A stretch of DNA of 64,000 bases from positions 24,527 through 88,526 of the forward strand of contig JAHLLK010000017.1 of the NCBI GenBank assembly GCA_020444165.1, given 5' to 3'. Positions within the stretch are counted from its first letter, which is position 1; every line of letters starts with the position of its first letter. Below, in pieces: positions 44,763 to 53,142 of the stretch. This DNA comes from Deltaproteobacteria bacterium (GTDB lineage Bacteria; Desulfobacterota; Desulfarculia; Desulfarculales; Desulfarculaceae). A program made the position numbers and the translations under genes. The notes beneath the pieces were generated by a model. The model ran no database searches, was not told where the DNA came from, and worked only from the letters and a program-made list of their open reading frames with translations.

Positions 44763-45587
44763 TTACATTTTTTGCAATACACCCAGGATGATCCGGGACA
44801 AATCGCCCCCGGCGGCCGTGGCGTTGGCGATGACCAAATCCAGGGGCGCGGGCTGCATGTTGTCGGGATCGTTGATGTTGGCGATGGCGGAGAAAGCCAG
44901 GACCTTGAGCCCGTGGTGCCGGGCGGCGATGACCTCCAGAACCGTGGACATACCCACGGCCTGGGCTCCCAAGATGCCCAGCATGCGGGTTTCGGCCGGA
45001 GTCTCCATGGAGGGCCCCTTGAGCCCCACGTACACCCCCTGATAGAGCTGGATGCCCTGTTCCCCGGCAACCTCCCGGGCCAAGCCGGCCAGGCCGGGGT
45101 CATAGGCCTGGCTCATGTCCGGGAACCGCTCGCCCCAGGCGTCCACGTTGGGGCCCGCCAGGGGGTTCTGGCCGGTGAAGTTGATGTGGTCGGTGACCAG
45201 CATGACCCGGCCGGCCTGCCAGGAGGTGACCAGACCGCCGGCCGCGTTGGAGAAGAAGAAGGCCGTGAGGCCCAGGCCGGCCAGCACCCGCACCGGCAGG
45301 GTGACCTCCTGGGGGGAATAACCTTCATATAAATGAAACCGCCCGGACAGGGCGGCCACCGGGCGGCCGCCCAGCTCCCCCAACACCAGGGCCCCCTCGT
45401 GGCTTTCCACCGTGGAAACCGGGAAGCCGGGGATTTCCTGATAGGGGATGCGGGCCGCCACCGAGATCTCCTCGGCCAAAAGCCCCAGGCCGGTGCCCAG
45501 GGTCAACCCCACTTGGGGGGTAAAGCCGGAGGGGATGCGTCTTTGGAGGTAGGCTAAGGCATCGTTGACCGCTTGCAGGTTGGGCAT
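44763..45587 (-). CDS. purine nucleoside phosphorylase (trimeric PNP/MTAP type)
   Basis: A 274-residue protein carries the signature motifs of the low-molecular-weight trimeric class: LTLGTGLGLLAEEI, VESHEGALVLGELGGRPVAALSGRFHLYEGY, FFFSNAAGGL, VTDHINFTGQNPL and GLKGPSMETPAETRML with GMSTVLEVIAARHHG. The glutamate of METPAE and the Ser-x-x-Asn-type segment SAIANIND correspond to purine- and sugar-binding sites. It cleaves purine nucleosides with phosphate. It is the first gene of an operon with an acyltransferase and two deaminase-like amidohydrolases, consistent with purine salvage. Confidence 0.93.
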   Translation of the reverse strand: MPNLQAVNDALAYLQRRIPSGFTPQVGLTLGTGLGLLAEEISVAARIPYQEIPGFPVSTVESHEGALVLGELGGRPVAALSGRFHLYEGYSPQEVTLPVRVLAGLGLTAFFFSNAAGGLVTSWQAGRVMLVTDHINFTGQNPLAGPNVDAWGERFPDMSQAYDPGLAGLAREVAGEQGIQLYQGVYVGLKGPSMETPAETRMLGILGAQAVGMSTVLEVIAARHHGLKVLAFSAIANINDPDNMQPAPLDLVIANATAAGGDLSRIILGVLQKM

Positions 45588-46034
45588 GCGTCTGTTCGCC
45601 CTCTGAGATGGCTGTGGGAGGCGGCCCGGGCTCCCCGGGGCTCCGGGGGACCGGCGGCGTCCGCCACCGGGTTAGCGCATATTTCGCCCGCCCCCCCGGG
45701 CGGAGCCGCCGCGGCAGGACCGCCAGCCGGAGCCATGGGGCCGCGGAGCCGATATATTATACACGTTGATTTCCGTCTGGTATGAAGCGCGACGGAAAAC
45801 TTTGCCCCGGCGGGAACGGGGCGCCGGGTGCGGAATGCGAACGGCTATTCCGAAAGGAAATATGCGTTCGCGATTTCTTTATAAAGATTACCGGCACTTG
45901 CCTTCCGGTCTTTCTTCCGCTCAATCAGTTAAAATAACTTCCCCGAACAGCGTTTGTCAATTTTTTTTGTCGGGCTAAGGCATGGTATTTCAAGTTTTTT
46001 CCGGAATTGGCCTTCCTTTTGCGCCACCATTTGG
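45588..46034. other. intergenic region upstream of PNP and the transglycosylase
   Basis: This gap separates the leftward nucleoside operon from the rightward transglycosylase gene. The right half is AT-rich, as expected of promoter sequence. No RNA gene was recognised. Confidence 0.4.
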
Positions 46035-46063
46035 TTGACAGTCCCTGGGGGTGGCTTCATCAT
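46035..46063 (+). promoter_or_regulatory. predicted sigma-70-like promoter of the transglycosylase gene
   Basis: A perfect -35 box TTGACA (46035-46040) is followed after 17 bases by CATCAT (46058-46063), a 4/6 match to the -10 box. It lies about 40 bases before the gene start. Confidence 0.4.
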
Positions 46064-46104
46064 TTTTGTAAACAAGGAAGGGAAAATAATTCCTGGAAAA
46101 ACCT

Positions 46105-46737
46105 ATGCAATCTTTTAAACGTCACATGCCTTGGCTCTTGTTCACGCCGCTATTGGCGGCTGGAGCCTTGTTTTTCTGGCTTTCGGGGCCCGCACCGCCC
46201 CTGCCCCAGGCCCGGGCCGCCATCCAGGTTGATCCGGTGCCGGAGGTGGTCCGCCCACCCTACAAAAGCGAAGATTACCGCCGCCAGAAAATCAAGGAAC
46301 GCTGGCTGATGCCCCTGGCCGAAAGGCAACGCCGCCTATGGCCGTTGATTCGGCGCTACGCCCGGCAGATGGGATTGGATCCGGCCCTCGTCATGGCCGT
46401 GGTGCACGTGGAGAGCAAGTTCCTCCCCGCCGCGATCAGCAACCGGGGCGCCATCGGCCTCATGCAACTCACCCCCCTCACCGCCCGCCAACTGGGCCTG
46501 GAAGATCCCCTGGATCTGGAGGCCAACCTGGAAGCGGGCACCCGCTACCTGGCTCAACTCAAGAGATACTTCCAAGACGATTTGGTCCTCACCTTGGCTG
46601 CCTACAACGCGGGACCCACGCGGGTGGAAAAGGAAGGCCGGGTGCCGGACATCGAGGAAACCCAGGATTTCGTGATCCAGGTCCTGGGTCAGGTAGACTA
46701 CTTCCGCCAGCGTTTCCAGTCCTTGGCCAAGGGGTAA
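46105..46737 (+). CDS. membrane-anchored lytic transglycosylase (SLT domain)
   Basis: A 210-residue protein has an N-terminal membrane anchor or signal (LLFTPLLAAGALFFWLS). The SLT domain follows: MAVVHVESKFLPAAIS with catalytic Glu103, AIGLMQLTP and AAYNAGPTRVEKEG. The size and order match the smallest Slt-type enzymes that cleave peptidoglycan glycan strands to 1,6-anhydromuropeptides in the periplasm. A predicted promoter lies about 40 bases upstream. A short hairpin without T-run (46753-46770) follows the stop. Confidence 0.9.
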   Translation: MQSFKRHMPWLLFTPLLAAGALFFWLSGPAPPLPQARAAIQVDPVPEVVRPPYKSEDYRRQKIKERWLMPLAERQRRLWPLIRRYARQMGLDPALVMAVVHVESKFLPAAISNRGAIGLMQLTPLTARQLGLEDPLDLEANLEAGTRYLAQLKRYFQDDLVLTLAAYNAGPTRVEKEGRVPDIEETQDFVIQVLGQVDYFRQRFQSLAKG

Positions 46738-46752
46738 CCCCGCGGCCGGCCC

Positions 46753-46770
46753 TTCCCGCCTGAGCGGGAA
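46753..46770 (+). terminator. hairpin after the transglycosylase gene
   Basis: TTCCCGC pairs with GCGGGAA around a CTGA loop, 16 bases after the stop. There is no T-run, so intrinsic termination is uncertain. Confidence 0.35.
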
Positions 46771-47137
46771 CCGGCTCCTCCGCCCAGGGTGGCGCCCATG
46801 CGCCTAACGCCCTGGTGCGGGGCCGGTCCCGTATGCCCGGCCGCCCGGCGCAGACGCACCAGGCTGACCCACGACCGGCGGACCGTCTTCCCCAGGAAAT
46901 CCCCAGCGTAAAGGCAGTGGTCCACCGGCCGGGCGAGGCCGTTGCCGACCTGGCCCGGGGCTGACCGCCGGCCGGGACGCGGGACCGCCCTCTTCCGGCC
47001 AAGCCGGGTACACGCGGAATCCCCTGGCGCAAACAATACGAAGCCCGTGCCTTGCCCGGCTGCGGGGACGGACTGCCCCCCCGGAGAGCAAGGCTCGGGC
47101 CTCTATGGCTGAGGACCGCGTCGGGCCTGCTGCCTGC
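46771..47137. other. intergenic region without recognised gene
   Basis: About 370 bases of high GC. Several frames are open, but none has a convincing ribosome-binding site or recognisable product. Confidence 0.35.
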
Positions 47138-47230
47138 TTACTTCTTGCGCTGGTGACGCGTTCTCTTCAGAAGCTTGCGGTGCTTGTGCTTGCGGATCTT
47201 TTTGCGACGTTTCTTGGTTACGCTGCCCAT
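47138..47230 (-). CDS. bS22-like / AURKAIP1-COX24-domain ribosomal protein
   Basis: A 30-residue, extremely basic protein is encoded by ATG at 47230 to TAA at 47138. The sequence begins MGSVTKKRRKKIRKHKHRK and ends in HQRKK. This is the pattern of the tiny AURKAIP1/COX24-domain proteins (bS22/mS38-like), which bind the small ribosomal subunit. Length and composition fit the family exactly. The gene is short enough to escape routine calling. It lies just downstream, on the same strand, of the structured region described separately. The ribosome-binding site is weak (GGGATGATTT). Confidence 0.85.
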   Translation of the reverse strand: MGSVTKKRRKKIRKHKHRKLLKRTRHQRKK

Positions 47231-47429
47231 AAATCATCCCGCGACCGGCTCGGGCGGGGCACCGCCCCGGTCTCAAGTTGTTACCTCAAATAACGGATTG
47301 CCATTTATACCGGATCAAATCCCAGGGGGCAAGCCCCAAGACGCCGGAAAACAGAAGCAAAACCCGCCCGCCGGGGCCTCCCGGCGGGCCCTCGCTCCCC
47401 CCAGGCGGATTATCCATGAAATTTCACAA

Positions 47430-47690
47430 AATTGGAGACTTTTACACAAGGCTCCACGCCTTGTGCAACGATCGGCTTGGCAAAAGCGTGACTACACCCC
47501 AGCAAGCAAAGCTTTCTGTGGACCACTTATTTTGCCAAGCCTCACGAATAACAAACCTTTCAGGTTTGTTATTCGGCGGGCCATCCGTGGCCCGCACGAG
47601 ACCATTGCGACCAAAAACTATCGATAAAAATTAGATAAGTGGTTGTTGTTATTATTGTTTGTCAGTAAATACCGCGCAATGGTCTCAATT
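47430..47690. ncRNA. multi-hairpin structured intergenic region (candidate ncRNA or repeat element)
   Basis: Five perfect inverted repeats follow one another. They are CACAAGGC/GCCTTGTG (47445-47465), GCTTGGCAAAA/TTTTGCCAAGC (47475-47485 with 47530-47540), a 13-bp stem with 3-base loop (47546-47574), GGGCCA/TGGCCC at about 47579-47594, and GAGACCATTGCG/CGCAATGGTCTC (47598-47609 with 47675-47686). The interior of the last is strongly AT-rich. CCACTTAT and ATAAGTGG also pair across 47523-47642. No convincing gene is present. The density of exact stems is far above what chance would give. It may be a structured RNA or a cluster of repeat elements; no known RNA family was recognised. Confidence 0.5.
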
Positions 47691-47715
47691 GGCGCATCCG
47701 CCCAACGCGATCAGC

Positions 47716-48417
47716 CTACCGCGCGCTCTCGCCCGGGGCCGGCCCGGGCAGGTCGCGGCCCAGCCGGAGGGTGCCCGCTCCAGCCGGCGCCACCGGGGAC
47801 ACCCGCAAGGTCGGGGTCGGCGCCGGCACCACGGGGGGGGGCGGGGAAGCGGCCGGAGCGGGGGCTTGCACCGGGGCCGGCACCGCCGGGGCCGGGGAGC
47901 CGCCGGCCGGCGAGGCGCCGGGGCTGGTCACCGCCTCGAGGGCTCCCGGGGAGGCCGGGGCCGGGGCCACGGCTCCCTGGGCGCCGGGCGTGGGGGTCTC
48001 CGGCGGCGGGCCCAGGGCGGCCGGGAAAACCCGGAAGATCACCGCGGCCGGCGGCAGGTCCCGCCGCTGTTGCCCGCGCAGGTAATAGTCATCCACCTGG
48101 GCCGCCACCTGGCTCAGGTTCATGCCCTCCAGGGCCCGCAAAACCTGCTTGGGAGCGTCCGGAGCCACCTGCACATATTGCAGGGCGTCCAACAGGCCCC
48201 GGAGATAGGCCAATTTCAGAAGCATATCTGCCCGTTCCGCCTCGGGAGGCGGCCAGGCCGAGGCCGGCAGCAGGCGCACGTCGGCGGGTTTCTCCACTTT
48301 TTTAACCACATAAGTCTCCTGCCCTGTGGCGTTCAGGCCGATAAGGAGAACAGATAAAACCGCCAACGTGGCCAGGACAGGCTTTAACCTGTTGACATGT
48401 AAAACTTTCTCTGCCAT
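47716..48417 (-). CDS. membrane-anchored Pro/Ala-rich protein, unknown
   Basis: A 233-residue protein starts MAEKVLHVNRLKPVLATLAVLSVLLIGLN, a single N-terminal membrane segment. A helical region with LLKLAYLRGLLDALQYVQV and QVAAQVDDYYLRGQ follows, then a long Pro/Ala/Gly-rich tail (about 100 residues) ending LRLGRDLPGPAPGES. No catalytic motif is recognised. GTG at 48450 is an alternative start. It lies divergent to the giant coiled-coil gene, with only about 90 bases between starts, so the two may share control. Confidence 0.65.
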   Translation of the reverse strand: MAEKVLHVNRLKPVLATLAVLSVLLIGLNATGQETYVVKKVEKPADVRLLPASAWPPPEAERADMLLKLAYLRGLLDALQYVQVAPDAPKQVLRALEGMNLSQVAAQVDDYYLRGQQRRDLPPAAVIFRVFPAALGPPPETPTPGAQGAVAPAPASPGALEAVTSPGASPAGGSPAPAVPAPVQAPAPAASPPPPVVPAPTPTLRVSPVAPAGAGTLRLGRDLPGPAPGESAR

Positions 48418-48510
48418 GATTTTCACCGACCCAAAAAATTTATTTTCCACCGTGATCAGCGGCCAGACCCCTGGAACCTTCTCGCAGGCTCAGGGGGAGA
48501 GACTGTCAGC

Positions 48511-51500
48511 ATGGGCGAATCCATCCCCAGCATAGCCCAGATGGCCACCGAGGTCGAGAACCTGACTATCCGGGCCCGGGCTTTGGGCTGGGCGGGCCGG
48601 GAAGAAGACCGACCCGCCACCTCTGCCTTGCCGGGGAGCGGTAGTCTCTTGGCCCAGGCCTGGCCCGGGGCCGCCACCCCGCGGACGGACCGCCCCGGGG
48701 CCGAAGACCTGGAAGCGCTGTTGGCCCGGGCCTCTGACGAGGCCACCCGGCTGGAGGAGAACATCCGCCGGGAACGCCGCGACCTGGCGGCCCAGGGCCG
48801 CCTGCTCCTGGAAACCGAGGGCCGGGCCCGGCGCCAGGTCGTCGAAGCCGAGCAGGCTCTCCAAGCAATCAGCCAAAAATTAGCAAACCCCAGCCTGGCC
48901 GCCGAGCCCCTGTGGGACGGTTCCCGGGAGTTGCGCCAGCAGGCCGCCCGCCTTTCCCGCTGGCTGGGCGGGCTCACCGCCCTGGGCGAGGGCCGCTATC
49001 GCGCGGCCAGCGGCCGCGTGGTGGGCTGGGACAAGGTAAAGGAAGCCGAGGCCCGGCGGCGGGACGCCTTGGGCCAGGCGGCCCAGGCCGAGGCCAAGGC
49101 CCGCGTGGCCGCGGCGGAACTGGAGCGTCGCAGGGCGGCTCTGTTGGCCCGCCGGGAAGCCCTGGCCGGGGATTTGGCCGCGGCCCGCCGCGCCCGGCAG
49201 GAAGCCCGCCGCGATGCCGGCCGCCTGGGCGAGGAGTTGCGCCGCCGCGCCGCCCGCCTGGCCCGTTGGGCAGAGGACTTGGCCGGGCTGTTGGGCCGGG
49301 CCGACGAGATCCGCGAACTCTTGGCCCGGCGCGCCCGCCTCCTGGACCAAACCCGGGACCGGCTCACCCGCCTGGCCCTGCCCCTGGACCCTCCTTTCTC
49401 CCCCGCCTTGGAAAAGGCCGTACAGGCCAGGGAAGCAGCCACGGCCTTGGCCGCCCGCCGGCCCCGTCTGGAAGAGCTGCTGGCCCGCCTGGGCCGCCGC
49501 CTGGGGCCCCAGGGCGACCGCGCCCTGGAAGGCTTGAAAAACCTGCGCCGCCTGAACCGCGAGATCGCCAAGGAAGAGGAAGCCCTGCCGGGGCTGGTGG
49601 CCGGCCTGGAAAAGGGCGGCGCCGCGCGGGCCAAGGCCGCGGCGGCGATCTCCACCCTGGTGGCCCGCCTGGAGGCCCTGGCGCCCCAGGTGGCTGCGGC
49701 CGACCAGGACCTTGAGACGGCCCGCCGGGCCTTTGGCAGCGGCCTGGAGCGGGCCCGGAACCTCTCCGAGGTTTGGAAAGAGGACCAGCGCCAAGCCGCG
49801 GCCCTGCGGGACCAGTGCGAGGCTCATCTGGCCGAGGCCGGGCTGGGCCTGGCCGAGTTTGCCCAGCACAACGAGGAACGCCGCCAGGCCGCCCTGCCCC
49901 TGTGCGCGGACGGCGCGCCGCCCCGGGAGTTGGCCGCCCCCCTGGCCTGCCTGGCCGGGCAGTGGGCCGAGGCCGGCCGGTTGGCCGCGGCCGGCGAGAC
50001 CCAGGCGCAGGAGACCGCGGCCTGGCTCACGGCTTGGGATCAGGCCGCCCCGGCCGGACGCCCTCCCCTGGCCTTGAAGGAATTCGGCTCGGTGCAGCGG
50101 CGCATCTCCGGCCGCCGGGCCCATTTGGAGCGTTTGGCCGCCCTGCAAAACGCCGCCCGCTATTGGCGGGAGGCCGGGGCCGGCGAGCTGGCCCGGCAGC
50201 TGCGGCAGCCGGCCCAGGAGGTGGCGTTCAGGCTATCCTCCAGCCTGGCCAGCCTGGCCCGGCAGGAGCGGCAGACGGCGGGCGAGCTGGCCGAGGAGCG
50301 CCGCGCCGGCCAGGCCAGCCGGGAGGAGCTGGGCCGGGTCCACGAACTGACCAGCCGCCAGGGAGCCCGCCTGGAGCGCCTGGGCCGCGATTTGGCCTCG
50401 GCCCGCCGCGCTTGGCTGGACGCCCAGGGCGACGCCCAGAATTGGCGCACCCGGGCCCAGGACCTGGATCTCCGCCACACGGTCATGCTCCAGGAGAACC
50501 AGGGACTCAAGGAAAGCCTTTCCCTGAACCGCCGCCGGGTCCACGGCCTCCGGACCAAGCTGGTGGCCCGCCACCGCGCCTGGCGCGAAGCCACCACGAC
50601 CCTGGCCGATTTGCAGGCCCGCACCGCGGCTTTGGATAAAAGCTCCGGCCGCTGGCAGGCCCAAGCCCAAGGGCTCAAGTCCAAGCTGGTGGCCCGCCAT
50701 CACCAGTGGCGCGAGGCCAGCACGGCCCTGGCCGTCCTGCAAGAGCGGACCGGGCATTTGGAAGAGAGCTACGGACTCTGGCAGGAGCGGGCCCTGGGGC
50801 TCCGGGCCAAGCTGGTGGAACGCCATCGTCAATGGCGCGAGGCCACCACGGCCGTGGCCGATTTGCAGGAGCAGGCCGGTCTGCTGGCGGAAAGCTCCAG
50901 CCTCTGGCAGGAGCGGGCCTTGGGCCTCCGGGCCAAGCTGGTGGAACGCCATCGCCAATGGCGCGAAGCCGAGGCGGCCCTGGCCGCCAGCCGGGAGGTG
51001 GCCACGGCCCTGGCCCGGAGCGCGGACCGTTGGCAGGAGCGGAGCCTCCGGCTCCGGGCCAAGCTCCTGGAGCGCCATCGCCAATGGCGCGAGGCCCAGG
51101 GCGGCCTGGCCGCCAGCCAAATCCTGTTGGAGGACCTGGACCGCGACCTGTCCCTGGCCGACCGGCGCTCCCGGGGGCTCCGCCGCAAGCTGGTGGCCCG
51201 CCACCAGGCCTGGCGGGAGACCCAGGGGCAATTGGCCGCCAGCCAGGAAGTGGCCCAGCGCCTGGAGAACAATCTGACCCAGCTCCGGCAGAAGGCCCTG
51301 GAACTGGGGATCTTGAGCCGCACCCGGGGCGCGGCCCTGGCCGACACCCGGGCCGCCCTGGACGAGGCGCGGCAGGAGAACACCCGCCTGGCCAAGAGCC
51401 TGGCCGCGGCCCACCGCCGTTCCCAGGCGCTCCGGGCCAAGGCCCTGGAACGCCACCGCCTCTTGACCAGCCTGCGCCGCGAGCTGAGCGAATCCCAATT

Positions 51501-53130
51501 GCGGGAGGGCCGGCTGCAAAGCGCCCTGACCCAAGCCGAGGCCCTGCAGGCCCGCCAGGCCCTGGAAGTGGCCCAGGCCCGGGATCTTCGCGCGGAGCTG
51601 GCCGAGGCGCGGGGCGAGGCGGCCCGCTGGGAAAAACTGGTGGGCCAGTTGGCCATCCAGATGGCCCTGGCCGGGCAGGGGCATTTCCGCGAGGCCGAGG
51701 ATCTGCGGGCCAAGATCGGCGAGCTGACCGACACCGCGGGCCGCCTGCGGGAGCAGGCCGCGGCCCTGTCCCTTTTGGCGGCCCTGGGCGCCCTGCCCCG
51801 CCTGCCCGAAGGGGGCGCGCCCCTGCCGGGCTGGCTGGGCCCGGAGCAGGTGGAGCGCCTGCTCACCCGGCTGGCCGAGGCCCGCCGCCGGCTGGCCAAG
51901 GTCGGCCGCTCCACCCTGACCCAAATCCTGGTGGCCGTGGGCCTGGCCGGCAGCCTGCTCATGTGGTCCCCGGGGGAACCGGTTACCGCCACCCCGGGCA
52001 AGACCACCCTGTTGCACCTCCGGCCCCTGCCCCACGAGGCCAGCCAGGAGCTATTGGGCGGGCCGGGCACCCGCCTGGACCTGCGGGCCCAGGCCGAAAT
52101 CACCCCGCCGCCCATTCTGGAAGGCAAGCTGGAGATGCGGGTTTTGCCCCTGGGAGAGAAGGGCCAGCCGCTGACCGCCCCGGCCCAGGCCCTGGTGGGC
52201 CGCCTGGCCAAGCACGCCGGGCTCACCCCCGCCTCCTTCCTGGGCGCGGTGCGCAACATGTACCCCGGCCAGGAGGCAGTGGAGATCGCCAAGCTTTCCC
52301 AGGTCTCCGAGATCACCGCGGCGCTTCACCAGCGCCACCCCGGCATCTTCGGGGACTTCCGGCGCTCGGGCACCCCCATGGCCCTGAAGGCCCTGACCGA
52401 GCTGAAGAACGCGCCCCACCAGGCCCCCAGCCTGTTCCTGGACCGGCTCTATTCCGAGTACCGCCGCCTGGGCCTCTCGCCCAAGGAGACTCTCAAGGCC
52501 CTGGCCGCCAACGAGAAGGCCGCCCAGAACTGGCGGGCCGCCTGGTCCACCCCCACGGTGTTCCAGGGCCGGGTTAAGCCCTTGCCCGAGCTGGAGGGCC
52601 TGGAGGTGAAGGAGTTCGTGGAGCGCATGAGCCCCTTCATGGTGGACCGTTGCTCGGTGTTCCTGCGGGGCCGCGGCGACGAGGTGCCGGACCTCTCGGA
52701 CTACGCCCGGGGCCTGGCCTTTGACATCCATTGCGCGGCCAAGAAGTTCCAGGTGCCGGTGACCCTCTTGTTGGCCATCGCCCACCAGGAGACCTGGTTC
52801 GCCAACGTGCTGGGCGACAGCAGCCTGTCGGCCAGCCCCTTCCAGATCTACCGCCCCACCAAGTTCGTGATCCTGCGGACCATGGCCGACCGGGGCTTCC
52901 AGCCGCCGCCCAAGAAGATCGACTTGCAGGAACATTTGACCCTGGCCACCTATATGGCGGCCTACCACCTGCGCGAGCTGTTGGAAGAAGCCTACCTGCC
53001 GGCCACCCGCCATTTGCCGGCCCGGGTGGACAGCGACCGGGTCATGAAGGCCTACAACGGCAGCAGCAAGTACTCCCTGGCCGTGGCCCAACGCCGGGCC
53101 GAACTGGCCGAGTTCCTGACCGCCAATTAG
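48511..53130 (+). CDS. giant coiled-coil protein with 42-residue repeats and C-terminal transglycosylase-like domain
   Basis: A 1539-residue protein has about 1130 residues of Ala/Arg/Glu/Leu-rich coiled coil. At residues 684-935 six tandem 42-residue units (126 bp, exactly six heptads) carry LVxRHRQWREA near their start and WQERALGLRAK near their end. A single membrane helix follows at about 1136-1153 (ILVAVGLAGSLLM). The last 200 residues resemble a lysozyme/SLT fold: LLAIAHQETWF with Glu1427, SASPFQIYRP, and AYNGSSKYSLAVAQRRAEL. Topology would place the coiled coil inside the cell and the muralytic-like domain in the periplasm, so it could tie a scaffold to peptidoglycan. A tape-measure relation is another option. 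It is followed after 12 bases by an exported protein. Confidence 0.85.
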   Translation: MGESIPSIAQMATEVENLTIRARALGWAGREEDRPATSALPGSGSLLAQAWPGAATPRTDRPGAEDLEALLARASDEATRLEENIRRERRDLAAQGRLLLETEGRARRQVVEAEQALQAISQKLANPSLAAEPLWDGSRELRQQAARLSRWLGGLTALGEGRYRAASGRVVGWDKVKEAEARRRDALGQAAQAEAKARVAAAELERRRAALLARREALAGDLAAARRARQEARRDAGRLGEELRRRAARLARWAEDLAGLLGRADEIRELLARRARLLDQTRDRLTRLALPLDPPFSPALEKAVQAREAATALAARRPRLEELLARLGRRLGPQGDRALEGLKNLRRLNREIAKEEEALPGLVAGLEKGGAARAKAAAAISTLVARLEALAPQVAAADQDLETARRAFGSGLERARNLSEVWKEDQRQAAALRDQCEAHLAEAGLGLAEFAQHNEERRQAALPLCADGAPPRELAAPLACLAGQWAEAGRLAAAGETQAQETAAWLTAWDQAAPAGRPPLALKEFGSVQRRISGRRAHLERLAALQNAARYWREAGAGELARQLRQPAQEVAFRLSSSLASLARQERQTAGELAEERRAGQASREELGRVHELTSRQGARLERLGRDLASARRAWLDAQGDAQNWRTRAQDLDLRHTVMLQENQGLKESLSLNRRRVHGLRTKLVARHRAWREATTTLADLQARTAALDKSSGRWQAQAQGLKSKLVARHHQWREASTALAVLQERTGHLEESYGLWQERALGLRAKLVERHRQWREATTAVADLQEQAGLLAESSSLWQERALGLRAKLVERHRQWREAEAALAASREVATALARSADRWQERSLRLRAKLLERHRQWREAQGGLAASQILLEDLDRDLSLADRRSRGLRRKLVARHQAWRETQGQLAASQEVAQRLENNLTQLRQKALELGILSRTRGAALADTRAALDEARQENTRLAKSLAAAHRRSQALRAKALERHRLLTSLRRELSESQLREGRLQSALTQAEALQARQALEVAQARDLRAELAEARGEAARWEKLVGQLAIQMALAGQGHFREAEDLRAKIGELTDTAGRLREQAAALSLLAALGALPRLPEGGAPLPGWLGPEQVERLLTRLAEARRRLAKVGRSTLTQILVAVGLAGSLLMWSPGEPVTATPGKTTLLHLRPLPHEASQELLGGPGTRLDLRAQAEITPPPILEGKLEMRVLPLGEKGQPLTAPAQALVGRLAKHAGLTPASFLGAVRNMYPGQEAVEIAKLSQVSEITAALHQRHPGIFGDFRRSGTPMALKALTELKNAPHQAPSLFLDRLYSEYRRLGLSPKETLKALAANEKAAQNWRAAWSTPTVFQGRVKPLPELEGLEVKEFVERMSPFMVDRCSVFLRGRGDEVPDLSDYARGLAFDIHCAAKKFQVPVTLLLAIAHQETWFANVLGDSSLSASPFQIYRPTKFVILRTMADRGFQPPPKKIDLQEHLTLATYMAAYHLRELLEEAYLPATRHLPARVDSDRVMKAYNGSSKYSLAVAQRRAELAEFLTAN
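50560..51315 (+). repeat. six tandem 126-bp repeats inside the coiled-coil gene
   Basis: Units begin at 50560, 50686, 50812, 50938, 51064 and 51190, spaced exactly 126 bases. They encode 42-residue units with the WRE and RHRQ motifs. The last unit is degenerate. Similarity at DNA level makes copy-number variation between strains likely. Confidence 0.85.
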
Positions 53131-53142
53131 GCGGGGCTACCT

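Noticed and set aside
47278..47634. open frames in the hairpin-rich region
   Set aside because: No ribosome-binding site or recognisable product; exact inverted repeats explain the stretch better.
50233..52035. 600-residue minus-strand frame
   Set aside because: Mirror of the repeated coiled-coil region; repeats and open frame come from the real plus-strand gene.
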